Part shown: piece after piece, positions 55,091 through 62,979 of the stretch | How the letters are laid out: every line of letters begins with the position of its first letter | How positions within the stretch are numbered: position 1 is the stretch's first letter | NCBI RefSeq assembly: GCF_000178995.1 | Contig: NZ_ADVZ01000002.1 | Span: 1 to 64,000, forward strand | Direction of reading: 5' to 3' | From: Afipia sp. 1NLS2 | GTDB lineage: Bacteria > Pseudomonadota > Alphaproteobacteria > Rhizobiales > Xanthobacteraceae | DNA: 64,000 nt | Translations under genes and position numbers: made by a program | Notes under the pieces: generated by a model | What the model saw: only the letters and a program-made list of their open reading frames with translations | What the model was told of the DNA's origin: nothing | Database searches by the model: none

Positions 55091-56515
55091 ATGACGAAGC
55101 GACACGATCCATTCAACGGCCCGAAGATCTGGCTGCTTGCGGCGGCCATCGGATTGGCGTCCCCAGCCATCACACCGGCGCGGGCGCAGATGCGCAATCT
55201 CAGTGTCGGTGGCCCCAGCATCCATATCGGCCCCCGGATTCCGGTCAATCCGAGCGTGCGCTATTCGCCGAACCTGCATTACGGCCCGGTGATCGAGGAC
55301 CGCATCGATGGCGGTCCGCCGCGTTCGCGCAAGCCGCCGCCGGAGCGTGGGTCGAAGAAGCCTTCGCGCACCACCGTCGCGGCCGATCCGACCTACGTGC
55401 CGAACGAAGTGCTGATCGAGATCGCGGGTCAGCCGACCGACGCGCAGGTGCGGGACATCGCGAAGCGTTACAAGCTGCGGCAGGTGCAGTCGCAGCACAT
55501 CGCACTGCTCGATACCACGTTCTATCGCTGGCGGATTCCGGACGGGCGCTCGGTCGACACCGTGGTGAAGCAGTTGAGCGCGGATCGCGGCATCACATCG
55601 GTGCACCGCAATTCGATCTTCCGTTTGCAGGATGAGCAGGGCGGCAAAGCGCCGTTCCAGTATGCGCTGGCGAAATTGCGGCTGCCGGAAGCGCAGGCGA
55701 TCTCGACCGGTGAGAAAGTCAGAGTTGCGGTGATCGATTCCGGCATCGACACCGACCATCCCGAGCTTGCGGGCTCGATCGCGGCCACGTTCGACGCGCT
55801 CGACAGCAAGGAGACCGCGCATGCGCACGGCACCAGCATCGCGGGCATCATCGCTGCGCACGCGACCCTCAAGGGCGCGGCTCCGGCCGCGAAGCTGCTG
55901 GCGATCCGCGCGTTCGGGGAAGCCAAGTCGGGTGCGTCGAGCACCACCTTTGTTGTGCTGAAAGGCCTCGATTATGCCGCTTCAAACGGCGCGCAGATCA
56001 TCAACATGAGTTTCGCTGGCCCCCGCGACAAGGTGGTCGAACGTGGGCTTGCGGCAGCGGCGGCGAAGAACATCGTGCTGGTGGCGGCGGTCGGCAATGC
56101 CGGGCCGAAATCCGCGCCGCTGTTTCCGGGCGCCGATCCGCACGTCATCGGTGTCACCGCGACCGATGCTTCCGATGCGATTTTCGCGAAAGCCAATCAG
56201 GGCGCCTATGTCGCGGTGGCAGCACCCGGCGTCGACATTCTCGCGCCGCTGCCCGGCGGCAAATACGGCGTCTCGTCCGGCACGTCGTTGTCGGCGGCCT
56301 ATGTCAGCGGGCTCGCGGCCTTGATGCTGGCGCGCAATCCCGCGCTCACCGCCGACGAAGTGCGGCAGGCGCTGGTACAATCCGCCCGCGACCTTGGCCC
56401 GGCCGGGCGCGACGACCGGTTCGGGGCGGGGGAGGCCGATGCCTTTGCCGCCGTCTCGGCGGTGGCGGCGCCTGTTGCCACCGCGTCGGAGCCGCTCAAG
56501 CCCGCGCCGCGTTAA
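55091..56515 (+). CDS. Exported S8 subtilase-family serine protease
   Basis: A 474-aa exported protease. It has a Sec signal peptide (IWLLAAAIGLAS core, ARAQ cleavage region) and a Pro-rich linker (about 40-100). A propeptide-like domain spans about 103-178 (VPNEVLIEIAGQPTDAQVRDIAKRY). The peptidase domain carries the complete triad D216 (VIDSGID), H246 (AHGTSIAGIIA) and S399 (GTSLSAAYVSG), plus the oxyanion Asn N336 in VGNAGP. It is therefore probably active in the periplasm or outside the cell. It lies 36 bases after the anti-sigma gene, in an apparent sigma-anti-sigma-protease operon. Confidence 0.9.
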   Translation: MTKRHDPFNGPKIWLLAAAIGLASPAITPARAQMRNLSVGGPSIHIGPRIPVNPSVRYSPNLHYGPVIEDRIDGGPPRSRKPPPERGSKKPSRTTVAADPTYVPNEVLIEIAGQPTDAQVRDIAKRYKLRQVQSQHIALLDTTFYRWRIPDGRSVDTVVKQLSADRGITSVHRNSIFRLQDEQGGKAPFQYALAKLRLPEAQAISTGEKVRVAVIDSGIDTDHPELAGSIAATFDALDSKETAHAHGTSIAGIIAAHATLKGAAPAAKLLAIRAFGEAKSGASSTTFVVLKGLDYAASNGAQIINMSFAGPRDKVVERGLAAAAAKNIVLVAAVGNAGPKSAPLFPGADPHVIGVTATDASDAIFAKANQGAYVAVAAPGVDILAPLPGGKYGVSSGTSLSAAYVSGLAALMLARNPALTADEVRQALVQSARDLGPAGRDDRFGAGEADAFAAVSAVAAPVATASEPLKPAPR

Positions 56516-56752
56516 CTCTGCCCGCGAGATTGGAAGGCTTCTGTACGCAAATACCTTGACCCGAACTCGCGTCATGAAGACGATGGGTCATTCCAGCGGC
56601 GATTCTATTGCTTCGCCGCACCGGGCAGATGGCCCGCCGCGCGTTTTTGCGTCCTGCTTCGCGTCCCCAAGTTGCTTTGTGTCACCATCGTTTCGTACCG
56701 GCCGAGTAAGGCTGGCGTCATTTCTGCAACGTGTTTGTTATGGAAACAGGCG

Positions 56753-57094
56753 ATGTCTGAAGCTTTTCCGAAACCGGTTCAGGCGGCGGGCCGCAGCGTG
56801 GTGGCGCGCTGGCGCATCCTGGCGCAGCAGCGGCTCGATCATCTCACCGAGCTTTATGAGAGCGGGCGCTGGAAGCTCTATCACACCGAAAGCGATTTCC
56901 TCGCGATGGTGCACGAGGCGCGCACGGTGCTGAAGGTCTGGCAGGATCTGGCGCCGCCCGATGCCGCGCTCGACAAGCCGATCGAGGTTGCGATTGCGCA
57001 GACCGATGCAACCGGGGAGAGTCTTCCCGGAAGCCTCGCCAAGCCGGGCCTACTGGACCGTGTTGAGACCCAGTACGATTTTCGGAAATCCTGA
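56753..57094 (+). CDS. TIGR03809-like conserved protein
   Basis: A 113-aa soluble protein: a basic N terminus (RSVVARWRILAQQRLDHLTELYESGRWKLYH) then a helical region with FLAMVHEARTVLKVW. It resembles a small family, TIGR03809 as I recall it, found in Bradyrhizobiaceae next to a TAT-exported parallel-beta-helix protein, as here. No enzymatic motif is visible. ATG 56753 is chosen because upstream extension lacks family similarity. Its end overlaps the convergent TIGR03808-like gene by 45 bases. Confidence 0.7.
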   Translation: MSEAFPKPVQAAGRSVVARWRILAQQRLDHLTELYESGRWKLYHTESDFLAMVHEARTVLKVWQDLAPPDAALDKPIEVAIAQTDATGESLPGSLAKPGLLDRVETQYDFRKS

Positions 57095-58414
57095 CGCGCC
57101 GACCACCGCGAGATCGCCAGTGATCGGCTTGTCGTGATCGAAGCCGACAATCGCGCCGCGCGGCGCGTTCGAGATCAGGTTGCCGCTGATGAGCGTCTTG
57201 CCGGTGCCGTCCACCGCCGAGACGCCGATGCCGACGAAGGCGTCGCGGATGATGTTGTTGGCGATGTTGATGTCGCGCAGATATTTGCCCCAGCCCGCGC
57301 TGATGCCGCAGACCGGAGCGTTCTCGATCACGTTGCCGGTCACGTTGCTGTCGGCCTCGACGTAAATCCCGACGCCGCCATGATCGGTATTCGATCCCGG
57401 ATAGCGCCGCGTTTTGGTGTTGCGGATAATGTTGCCCTGCACGATGGCGAGGCGGCCGCCCTCGTTAAAATTCGCCACTGACACGCCCGTGGAGCAGCCA
57501 TCGACCACGTTGTTGGCGATGATCGCGCCTTCAAAGGCGAATTCCGAATAGAGCGCGACCTCGCGCGCGTCGGTGACGGTGTTGCCGACGATCTGGATGT
57601 TGGAGGCGGAGTTGCCGCGCACGCCGGAATAGTCGCAATCGCGGATGCGGTTGCCGCGCACGATCACGTTGTTGGCGCGAAAGGCGTTGATGGCGTTGCC
57701 GTACTGCCCTGTTCCGCCGGGGCCTGCCTTGATATTCTCGATGCGGTTGTCGACGACGATGGTGCCATCATCGCCCGCAGCCGAGCGGACGATTTCGATG
57801 CCGTTCTCGGAAGCGCCCTGGATGGTGTTCTGCGCGATCAGCAGGCCCAGCGCATCGACGCTGACGATGGCGGTGGCGGAGGTCTGGCGGATGGTGGTGT
57901 TGCGGATATCGCCCGAGCAGGTTTCGAGCCGGATGGCGTTGCGGCCGCTGCCGGCAATGTCGCAATCGCCGATGTGGAAGTCGCGGCAGGCCTGCAGGCT
58001 GACGAGCCCGCGCCGTTCGGGCAGGTCATGGCCGCCGCCGTCGAGCACAAGGCCCTTCAGGTTGAGGCCGTCCGCGCCCTTGGCGGTGAGAAGCGATGTG
58101 CCGCTGCCGGTGAATTCCAGCCGCGTGGCCCCGCGCGCGCCGACAATCTGCGCGCCGCTCGGCAGTTCGAGTTCGCCGGTGCGATAGATTCCCGGCCGGA
58201 GCACTAGCGGCATGCGCGCGGCGGCGGTGGCGTAGATCGCGCGCTGCAACGGAATGGTCTGGTCGTCCGGGCTGTTGTGCTTGACGCCGAGTTGGCCCGC
58301 ATCGCGGCCGAGCGACGACATCGCGGGCGCGGCTTTGGCGATGCCGCGCTCGAGCAGCAGCGCGGCGGCTGACACGCTGAACAAACCCATGATGCGGCGG
58401 CGGGTGAAATCCAT
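57050..58414 (-). CDS. TAT-exported parallel beta-helix repeat protein (TIGR03808-like)
   Basis: A 454-aa protein with a twin-arginine signal (FTRRRIMGLFSVSAAALLL). A pectate-lyase-like right-handed beta-helix follows: dozens of Asn-rich rungs such as NNVIVRGNRIRDCDYSGV, IQIVGNTVTDAREVAL and IIANNVVDGCSTGVSV. N-terminal PLQRAIYATAAARMPLVLRPGIYRTGEL is typical of the helix cap of this group. It has no recognisable catalytic set. TAT export suggests folding or cofactor loading before export. The partner gene at 56753-57094 overlaps its end by 45 bases. Confidence 0.82.
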   Translation of the reverse strand: MDFTRRRIMGLFSVSAAALLLERGIAKAAPAMSSLGRDAGQLGVKHNSPDDQTIPLQRAIYATAAARMPLVLRPGIYRTGELELPSGAQIVGARGATRLEFTGSGTSLLTAKGADGLNLKGLVLDGGGHDLPERRGLVSLQACRDFHIGDCDIAGSGRNAIRLETCSGDIRNTTIRQTSATAIVSVDALGLLIAQNTIQGASENGIEIVRSAAGDDGTIVVDNRIENIKAGPGGTGQYGNAINAFRANNVIVRGNRIRDCDYSGVRGNSASNIQIVGNTVTDAREVALYSEFAFEGAIIANNVVDGCSTGVSVANFNEGGRLAIVQGNIIRNTKTRRYPGSNTDHGGVGIYVEADSNVTGNVIENAPVCGISAGWGKYLRDINIANNIIRDAFVGIGVSAVDGTGKTLISGNLISNAPRGAIVGFDHDKPITGDLAVVGASGFPKIVLGLNTVQ

Positions 58415-58570
58415 GAGGCGGCTCCTGTCGCCGGTTTATGGCACAACCTTGGGCCGAAGGAGAGGGTGCGGCAAAGTTATGGCCTGCTGCTGGTTAAATT
58501 TGCGCAAGAGCGCGCCGCCCGCGCGCTCGATTGTGAATTCGGGCTCTGCAATTCGTGTTATTCTAGAAAT

Positions 58571-58768
58571 ATGAAGTTCCGGGATATTCCAGCGGATATT
58601 AAGATTAGCAGTTATTTTTTTGCTGCCCTTTTGCTGTCCTTTATTCCCGGGTTGGGTATTTTGTTAGTGTTCGCTGTGCCAGATTTGCTGTTGGCTAAAA
58701 TTTTCAGCACCAAGAGCGATGGTCGCTCCGATCCAGACAAGAGCGCGCCGCCCGCGCGCGCTGAATGA
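58571..58768 (+). CDS. Small hydrophobic protein
   Basis: A 65-aa protein with a short polar N terminus (MKFRDIPADIKIS). A hydrophobic stretch of about 34 residues (YFFAALLLSFIPGLGILLVFAVPDLLLAKIF) with a Pro-Gly turn suggests two short membrane helices, and the tail is polar. The DNA is markedly less GC-rich than its surroundings. A longer frame starts at 58466. It overlaps the 3' end of the opposite-strand peptidase gene by 65 bases. Function is unknown; the hydrophobic hairpin is toxin-like or regulator-like in size, but that is not evidence of function. Confidence 0.45.
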   Translation: MKFRDIPADIKISSYFFAALLLSFIPGLGILLVFAVPDLLLAKIFSTKSDGRSDPDKSAPPARAE

Positions 58769-59387
58769 GTGTGGCGAGCATCACTTCTCCGGCATCGACA
58801 AGCTGCTCAAAACTGACGGCCTCGGGCTTCCCCGAATGAGCGTCGCGCGGCACCTTTGGCACATGGATGAAGGCCGCAAGCGGCAATGCGTGGGGGTGCC
58901 GCTCTGCGGCCTCGATCGCGCGCCAGCTCAGATAGTTGCAGAGATATGCTCCGGCATTGATCGAAGGGCGGACATCGATGCCGGTCGCCTTCGCGGCGTG
59001 CAACAGATGTCGCGTATGGCCGCCGAACCGCCGCGTCGCGGGGGCGGTGGGATCGATGGTGAGGCTCAGGATGGCCGCATGATCCGCGTCCGGCCAAAGC
59101 TGGGTGATGGTGTTGCGCGCCCGCGTCTCGATCCGGACATAGGGCGTCCGGGTCGCGAGGCCGAACATCAAAAGCACGTCCGGCTCGTGCTGCGCGAGCA
59201 AGGCGGGCAACTGCGCATCGACGGCCTGATAGCTGACCGGAAAGACGTGGCCGATCCGTTCGACATCGGAAAATGCCGGGCGGGGCAGGCGCGCCAGCCG
59301 CTCCACCAGCTTTCCGGTTGGGTTGTACGGCGCGCCGGGAAACGGGCCGAAGCCGGTGATGAGGACGCGGATCCTGCCTGCCGTCAT
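58704..59387 (-). CDS. Pyroglutamyl-peptidase I-like cysteine peptidase (C15)
   Basis: A 227-aa cytosolic peptidase-like protein. The start ITGFGPFPGAPYNPTGKLVERL is the Pcp signature. The catalytic triad residues are visible as Glu in VRIETRARN, Cys in AYLCNYLSW and His in FIHVPKVP. The family removes N-terminal pyroglutamate. Divergent residues around the Glu motif (GLATRTPYVRIE) mean substrate specificity may differ from classical Pcp. ATG overlaps the stop of the upstream DUF3298-like gene by four bases. Confidence 0.8.
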   Translation of the reverse strand: MTAGRIRVLITGFGPFPGAPYNPTGKLVERLARLPRPAFSDVERIGHVFPVSYQAVDAQLPALLAQHEPDVLLMFGLATRTPYVRIETRARNTITQLWPDADHAAILSLTIDPTAPATRRFGGHTRHLLHAAKATGIDVRPSINAGAYLCNYLSWRAIEAAERHPHALPLAAFIHVPKVPRDAHSGKPEAVSFEQLVDAGEVMLATLIQRARAARSCLDRSDHRSWC

Positions 59388-60178
59388 TGCCGGTTGATGT
59401 TGTCTTCCTGCGGCTGCGCGCCGCCGAAGATCGCTGTGCCTTCCGCCGACAGGTACGGCTTTAGCTCCTGCCACGGCACGGTTACGTCGAAGCGGCCTTC
59501 GGCGTAGGGGCCAACCGCATAGGGCGCGTAGTGAAAAGCAAGTCCCGCGCTTTTGCCGGGCTCGGTCGAGGGCGCGAGTGTCACCGGGCCGATCTTGAGC
59601 AGGCTCGTCCCGATATCCTTGTACCAGTCGATAGGGGACTCGTCGTCCGCGATGCCGCGCGCCTTCTTCTCGGCTTTCAGCGCGGCAAGGACGGCGTTCC
59701 GCATCGCGGTCAGTGTCGGGCCGTCATCAGCGGTTTCCTTGAAAAACGGCCGGATGCTGATGCGCTTCTTTGCGGTGTCGTCCCACAGGAGCGTATCGAC
59801 ATAAGTGTTGGGGTGCGCGCCGTGGGTGTCGGCGTAATCCTCCCGGAGAATGCTGATGTAGCGGCCGCCGACAACCGAAGCGGTGACGTATTCGCGTTCG
59901 AACGTGTACCCGCCTTTCGGGAAGTATTTTGGATCGCTGCGCTTGGTCTGGGTGGCTTCCTTGCGCTGCTTCTCGGCATAGCGTTTGCCTTCCGCGAGAC
60001 AATCGGCTGCAAGGGCGGGGTGAGATTTGATCGTGTCATCGAGGGTGACGCTGACATCGACAGCGTCGGTCTTGATGGCGATGTCCGGTTTGGGCTCGGC
60101 GGCGAAGCAGGCGCCGGTCAGCCAGATGCCAGCAACAGCGACACGGGCAATATTGCGGATCGGTGCGAACGGGGCCAT
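59384..60178 (-). CDS. Exported DUF3298-like (RsiV-like) protein
   Basis: A 264-aa protein with a signal peptide (VAVAGIWLTGACFAAE). A DUF4163/DUF3298-like domain has YISILREDYADTHGAHPNTYVDTLLWD, where the Gly-Ala-His segment is typical. A C-terminal FHYAPYAVGPYAEGRFDVTVPWQELKPYL follows, also characteristic of DUF3298. In other bacteria this domain binds lysozyme in RsiV, but this protein has no transmembrane anti-sigma part. ATG 60178 follows AGAAGG; a TTG 18 bases upstream is also possible. It is translationally coupled to the Pcp-like gene. Confidence 0.72.
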   Translation of the reverse strand: MAPFAPIRNIARVAVAGIWLTGACFAAEPKPDIAIKTDAVDVSVTLDDTIKSHPALAADCLAEGKRYAEKQRKEATQTKRSDPKYFPKGGYTFEREYVTASVVGGRYISILREDYADTHGAHPNTYVDTLLWDDTAKKRISIRPFFKETADDGPTLTAMRNAVLAALKAEKKARGIADDESPIDWYKDIGTSLLKIGPVTLAPSTEPGKSAGLAFHYAPYAVGPYAEGRFDVTVPWQELKPYLSAEGTAIFGGAQPQEDNINRQ

Positions 60179-60223
60179 CTGCCTTCTATACAGCAATTAT
60201 CGGCGGGGGCCGATAAGCAGCAT

Positions 60224-60715
60224 TCAAGCGAGGTCGTCCAGCCGCTCGATGCCTTGCGTGGGAACACCCGCCAGTGCCTGATGCGGCGTGCGCCCGCCGA
60301 TATCACGGTTGGGCGCGATCTCGGCCAAAGGCACCAGTACGAAGGCACGCTCGAACAGGCGCGGATGCGGCAGCGTCAGTTCCGGCGTGTGGATCGTGCC
60401 GTTGTCGTAGGCGAGAATGTCGAGGTCGAGCGTACGCGGACCCCATCTTTTCTCGTTGGCGCGGTCGCGGCCGAATTTCTTCTCGATCCGGTGCAGCGTG
60501 AACAATAGCGCCATCGGGTCGAGCGAGGTTTCGATCTCGATGCAGGCGTTGATGAAGGGCGGCTGGTCTTCCTCGCCCCAAGGCGGCGTGCGGTAATCGG
60601 ACGAACGTGCGACGAGAACCGCCTGCGTCGCCCCGCAGATATGGGAAATGGCGGATTTGAAGGTTGCGCGGACGTCGCCGACATTGCCACCGAGCGCGAT
60701 CAGCACGCTTGCCAT
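60224..60715 (-). CDS. folK: 2-amino-4-hydroxy-6-hydroxymethyldihydropteridine pyrophosphokinase
   Basis: A 163-aa cytosolic enzyme that transfers pyrophosphate from ATP to 6-hydroxymethyl-7,8-dihydropterin in folate synthesis. Signatures are ALGGNVGD at the start, PPWGEEDQPPFINACIEIET and the ATP/Mg-binding RWGPRTLDLDILAYD with the paired aspartates. It lies three bases after folB. Confidence 0.95.
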   Translation of the reverse strand: MASVLIALGGNVGDVRATFKSAISHICGATQAVLVARSSDYRTPPWGEEDQPPFINACIEIETSLDPMALLFTLHRIEKKFGRDRANEKRWGPRTLDLDILAYDNGTIHTPELTLPHPRLFERAFVLVPLAEIAPNRDIGGRTPHQALAGVPTQGIERLDDLA

Positions 60716-60718
60716 GGG

Positions 60719-61084
60719 TTAGGTACGCTTGCGCAGAATGATGACGCCGACATCATCGAAGATTGCCGCGATTGGCGCGTGCGGCTTGTGGATCGTGACC
60801 TTCACGGCCTCGACCTTGGTGAAATCGCGCAGTACGGCGTCCGCCACCGCGCCCGCCGCCCGTTCCAGCAGATAGTAATTCTGGCCCTTGAAGGCCTGGC
60901 TCGCGCTGGTGACGACATCGGAATAGGACACGGTGTCGGCGAGTTTGTCGGTGCGTGAAGAATCCGCGAGGTCGATGGACAATTCCAGATCGATGACGAA
61001 CCGTTGTCCGACTTCGGCTTCATGCTCCATGACGCCGTGACGGGCGTGCATCAGCAGGCCCTTGATGAAGATGGTATCGCTCAC
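60719..61084 (-). CDS. folB: Dihydroneopterin aldolase
   Basis: A 121-aa enzyme that cleaves dihydroneopterin to 6-hydroxymethyl-dihydropterin and glycolaldehyde. IFIKGLLMHARHGVMEHE contains the conserved active-site Glu region. YLLERAAGAVADAVL contains the second conserved Glu, and VKVTIHKPHAPI the Lys. It overlaps the folP stop by four bases. Confidence 0.94.
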   Translation of the reverse strand: MSDTIFIKGLLMHARHGVMEHEAEVGQRFVIDLELSIDLADSSRTDKLADTVSYSDVVTSASQAFKGQNYYLLERAAGAVADAVLRDFTKVEAVKVTIHKPHAPIAAIFDDVGVIILRKRT

Positions 61085-61935
61085 CGTTTGTCCCCGATTG
61101 CGGCCGTCACGCGCAGCGCCTGAACGGTCTCGAAAACGTCGTGCGCGCGAATGATCCGCGCGCCATTTTGAACTGCCAGCAGATGCGCCGCAAGGGAGCC
61201 GCCGATACGCTGGCGCGGCTCGGAGGGCGAGACGCTGGCGATGAAGCGCTTGCGCGAGGCCCCCACCAGAATGGGCCGCCCGAATTGGGACAATTCGCCA
61301 AGCCGCGCCAGCGCGATCATGCTCTGCTCGGGCGTCTTGCCGAAGCCGATGCCGGGATCGAGCACGATGCTGTCGCGAGAGAGGCCGGCCGTGTCGGCGA
61401 TGGCAAGCGAGCGCTCGAAGAACACGGCGATGTCCTTCATGATGTCGATGGCGGGGTCGGCTTCATCGCGGTTATGCATCACGACGATGGGCGCGCCGCG
61501 CCCGGCGGCGAGTTTTGCCATCGCGGGGTCGCGGTGCAGGCCCCAGACGTCGTTGAGAACGGCGGCACCCTGATCCAGCGCCCACGCCGCGACATCCGCC
61601 TTCATCGTGTCTATCGAAATTGGCACGCCGAGCCGGACAATGGCGGGCAGGATGGGCGCAAGCCGTGCCATTTCCTCGTTGGCCGATATGGGTTTTGCAC
61701 CGTAGGGCCGGGTGGATTCCGCGCCGATGTCGAGAATGTCGGCGCCATCGGCGACAAGCCGTTCGGCTTGCACCAGTGCGGCGGCAGGATCGAGAAATTC
61801 GCCGCCGTCTGAGAAGGAGTCCGGGGTGATGTTGAGCACGCCCATCACCAGCACATGCGGCTTGGCCAGCAACGCGGGCAAGATGTCGTGCCGGGCGTCT
61901 CGCATGGGGCCAAGTGTTAAAGAACGGGCGCTCAT
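61081..61935 (-). CDS. folP: Dihydropteroate synthase
   Basis: A 284-aa TIM-barrel enzyme that joins pterin pyrophosphate to p-aminobenzoate and is the target of sulfonamides. Motifs: VMGVLNITPDSFSDGG (loop 1), DIGAESTRPYG (loop 2), DPGIGFGKTPEQS and LVGASRKRFIAS. ATG 61935 is preferred; upstream in-frame codons lack similarity. It heads the folP-folB-folK operon and overlaps folB by four bases. Confidence 0.95.
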   Translation of the reverse strand: MSARSLTLGPMRDARHDILPALLAKPHVLVMGVLNITPDSFSDGGEFLDPAAALVQAERLVADGADILDIGAESTRPYGAKPISANEEMARLAPILPAIVRLGVPISIDTMKADVAAWALDQGAAVLNDVWGLHRDPAMAKLAAGRGAPIVVMHNRDEADPAIDIMKDIAVFFERSLAIADTAGLSRDSIVLDPGIGFGKTPEQSMIALARLGELSQFGRPILVGASRKRFIASVSPSEPRQRIGGSLAAHLLAVQNGARIIRAHDVFETVQALRVTAAIGDKR

Positions 61936-62008
61936 GGCGCGGCTTTGCGCGGTCCCGAAACACGAGTCAAGCGGCAAGCGGGTGGGAAGGTGCCCTAAAC
62001 TCGTAGGC

Positions 62009-62416
62009 TTAGTAGCTGATCTTGAGCGGCAGCTTCTTGGCGCGCTCGATCAGCTGGCCGACCGACCGCTCCGAGGGGAGTACGCGCACCAGTTTGCGCT
62101 TGGTGTTGGCCTCGGCCATCGCCTGCGCCAGCCGTCCGGGGTTTCGCAGCGCAAATTCCCGCACCGTGGTGACGCCCGCGGCGCGGATCAACTCGGCCTT
62201 GGCCTTGCCCATGCCCTTGATGCGCATGCAGTCGGCGATGTTGGCCCACCCGAGGATTTGCTTTTCGCAAAGGCCGGTGGCCTCCGCCAATTCCTTGCGG
62301 CCCTTGTAGGTGCCAGCCTTCTCCAGCAGCGCCGCAGTCGTGCGAATGCCCTGGGATTTCAACTTCGAGGCCGCGAGAGGGCCCAGTCCGTCGATCTGTG
62401 TCAGAGGATATGTCAT
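62009..62416 (-). CDS. Helix-hairpin-helix DUF4332 protein
   Basis: A 135-aa small cytosolic protein with two helix-hairpin-helix units. The first is TQIDGLGPLAASKLKSQGI (residues 6-24), and the second includes NIADCMRIKGMGKAKAELIRAAGV. HhH units bind DNA or RNA backbone without sequence preference; DUF4332 members have no assigned enzymatic activity. A basic C-terminal tail (KRKLVRVLPSERSVGQLIERAKKLPLK) may help binding. Confidence 0.8.
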   Translation of the reverse strand: MTYPLTQIDGLGPLAASKLKSQGIRTTAALLEKAGTYKGRKELAEATGLCEKQILGWANIADCMRIKGMGKAKAELIRAAGVTTVREFALRNPGRLAQAMAEANTKRKLVRVLPSERSVGQLIERAKKLPLKISY

Positions 62417-62979
62417 TGCAAATGGAAGAATTTACGCGTTCCAGAAAATCGAGGGTGCCGGTTGCAGCGAACCATCGCGATGACAAGCGTGGCGCACAAA
62501 AAATCCTGAGGTGCAGACGGAATGGCGAAGGTTTGAATGATCGGAAAGGTCGGAATGCTTCGAGCGTTTTTCTGTTTTGATGCTGATGCGTCCCGACATG
62601 GCCCCACGCAATGCAATCCGGCAGTCCATAGTTTCTTATCCTTCCGGTTTATTCCGGCTCTTAACGCTTATGTTTTTATCTTGATCGGATGAGACGCGAA
62701 TTACAAGAGACGAACGCGCTTGCAGTTCAGATTCTCTCTCGATGCGCGTCCGGTGTTGCTGTGATGCAAGAGTGAGCATCTCCATTTCGGTGACGCGAGG
62801 CGAAAATCGCGTGTCACACTGGCCGCGCGCGACGAATTACCTCCTTCTTCTATCGTCGGGATTTGATTTGTTTCGTCTCTATCTATGGCCAGATGGTTCC
62901 ATTGCCATTGAAGAAGCGGGAAAGATGCTTCAATAAATATAGTCAGATAGCGGTACGGCATCCGAAGCGAGGAACGACG
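62417..62979. other. 563-base intergenic region with no convincing gene
   Basis: This gap is less GC-rich than the surrounding coding DNA. Open frames of 60-86 codons exist on both strands, but none has a recognised domain or a good ribosome site. The one at 62742-62936 ends [17 protein letters not shown] and could be an eroded gene. No tRNA or obvious terminator was seen. Confidence 0.5.

Noticed and set aside
62742-62936. 64-codon open frame before the HerA-like gene
   Set aside because: No ribosome site, no domain, and odd composition; treated as non-coding or an eroded remnant.
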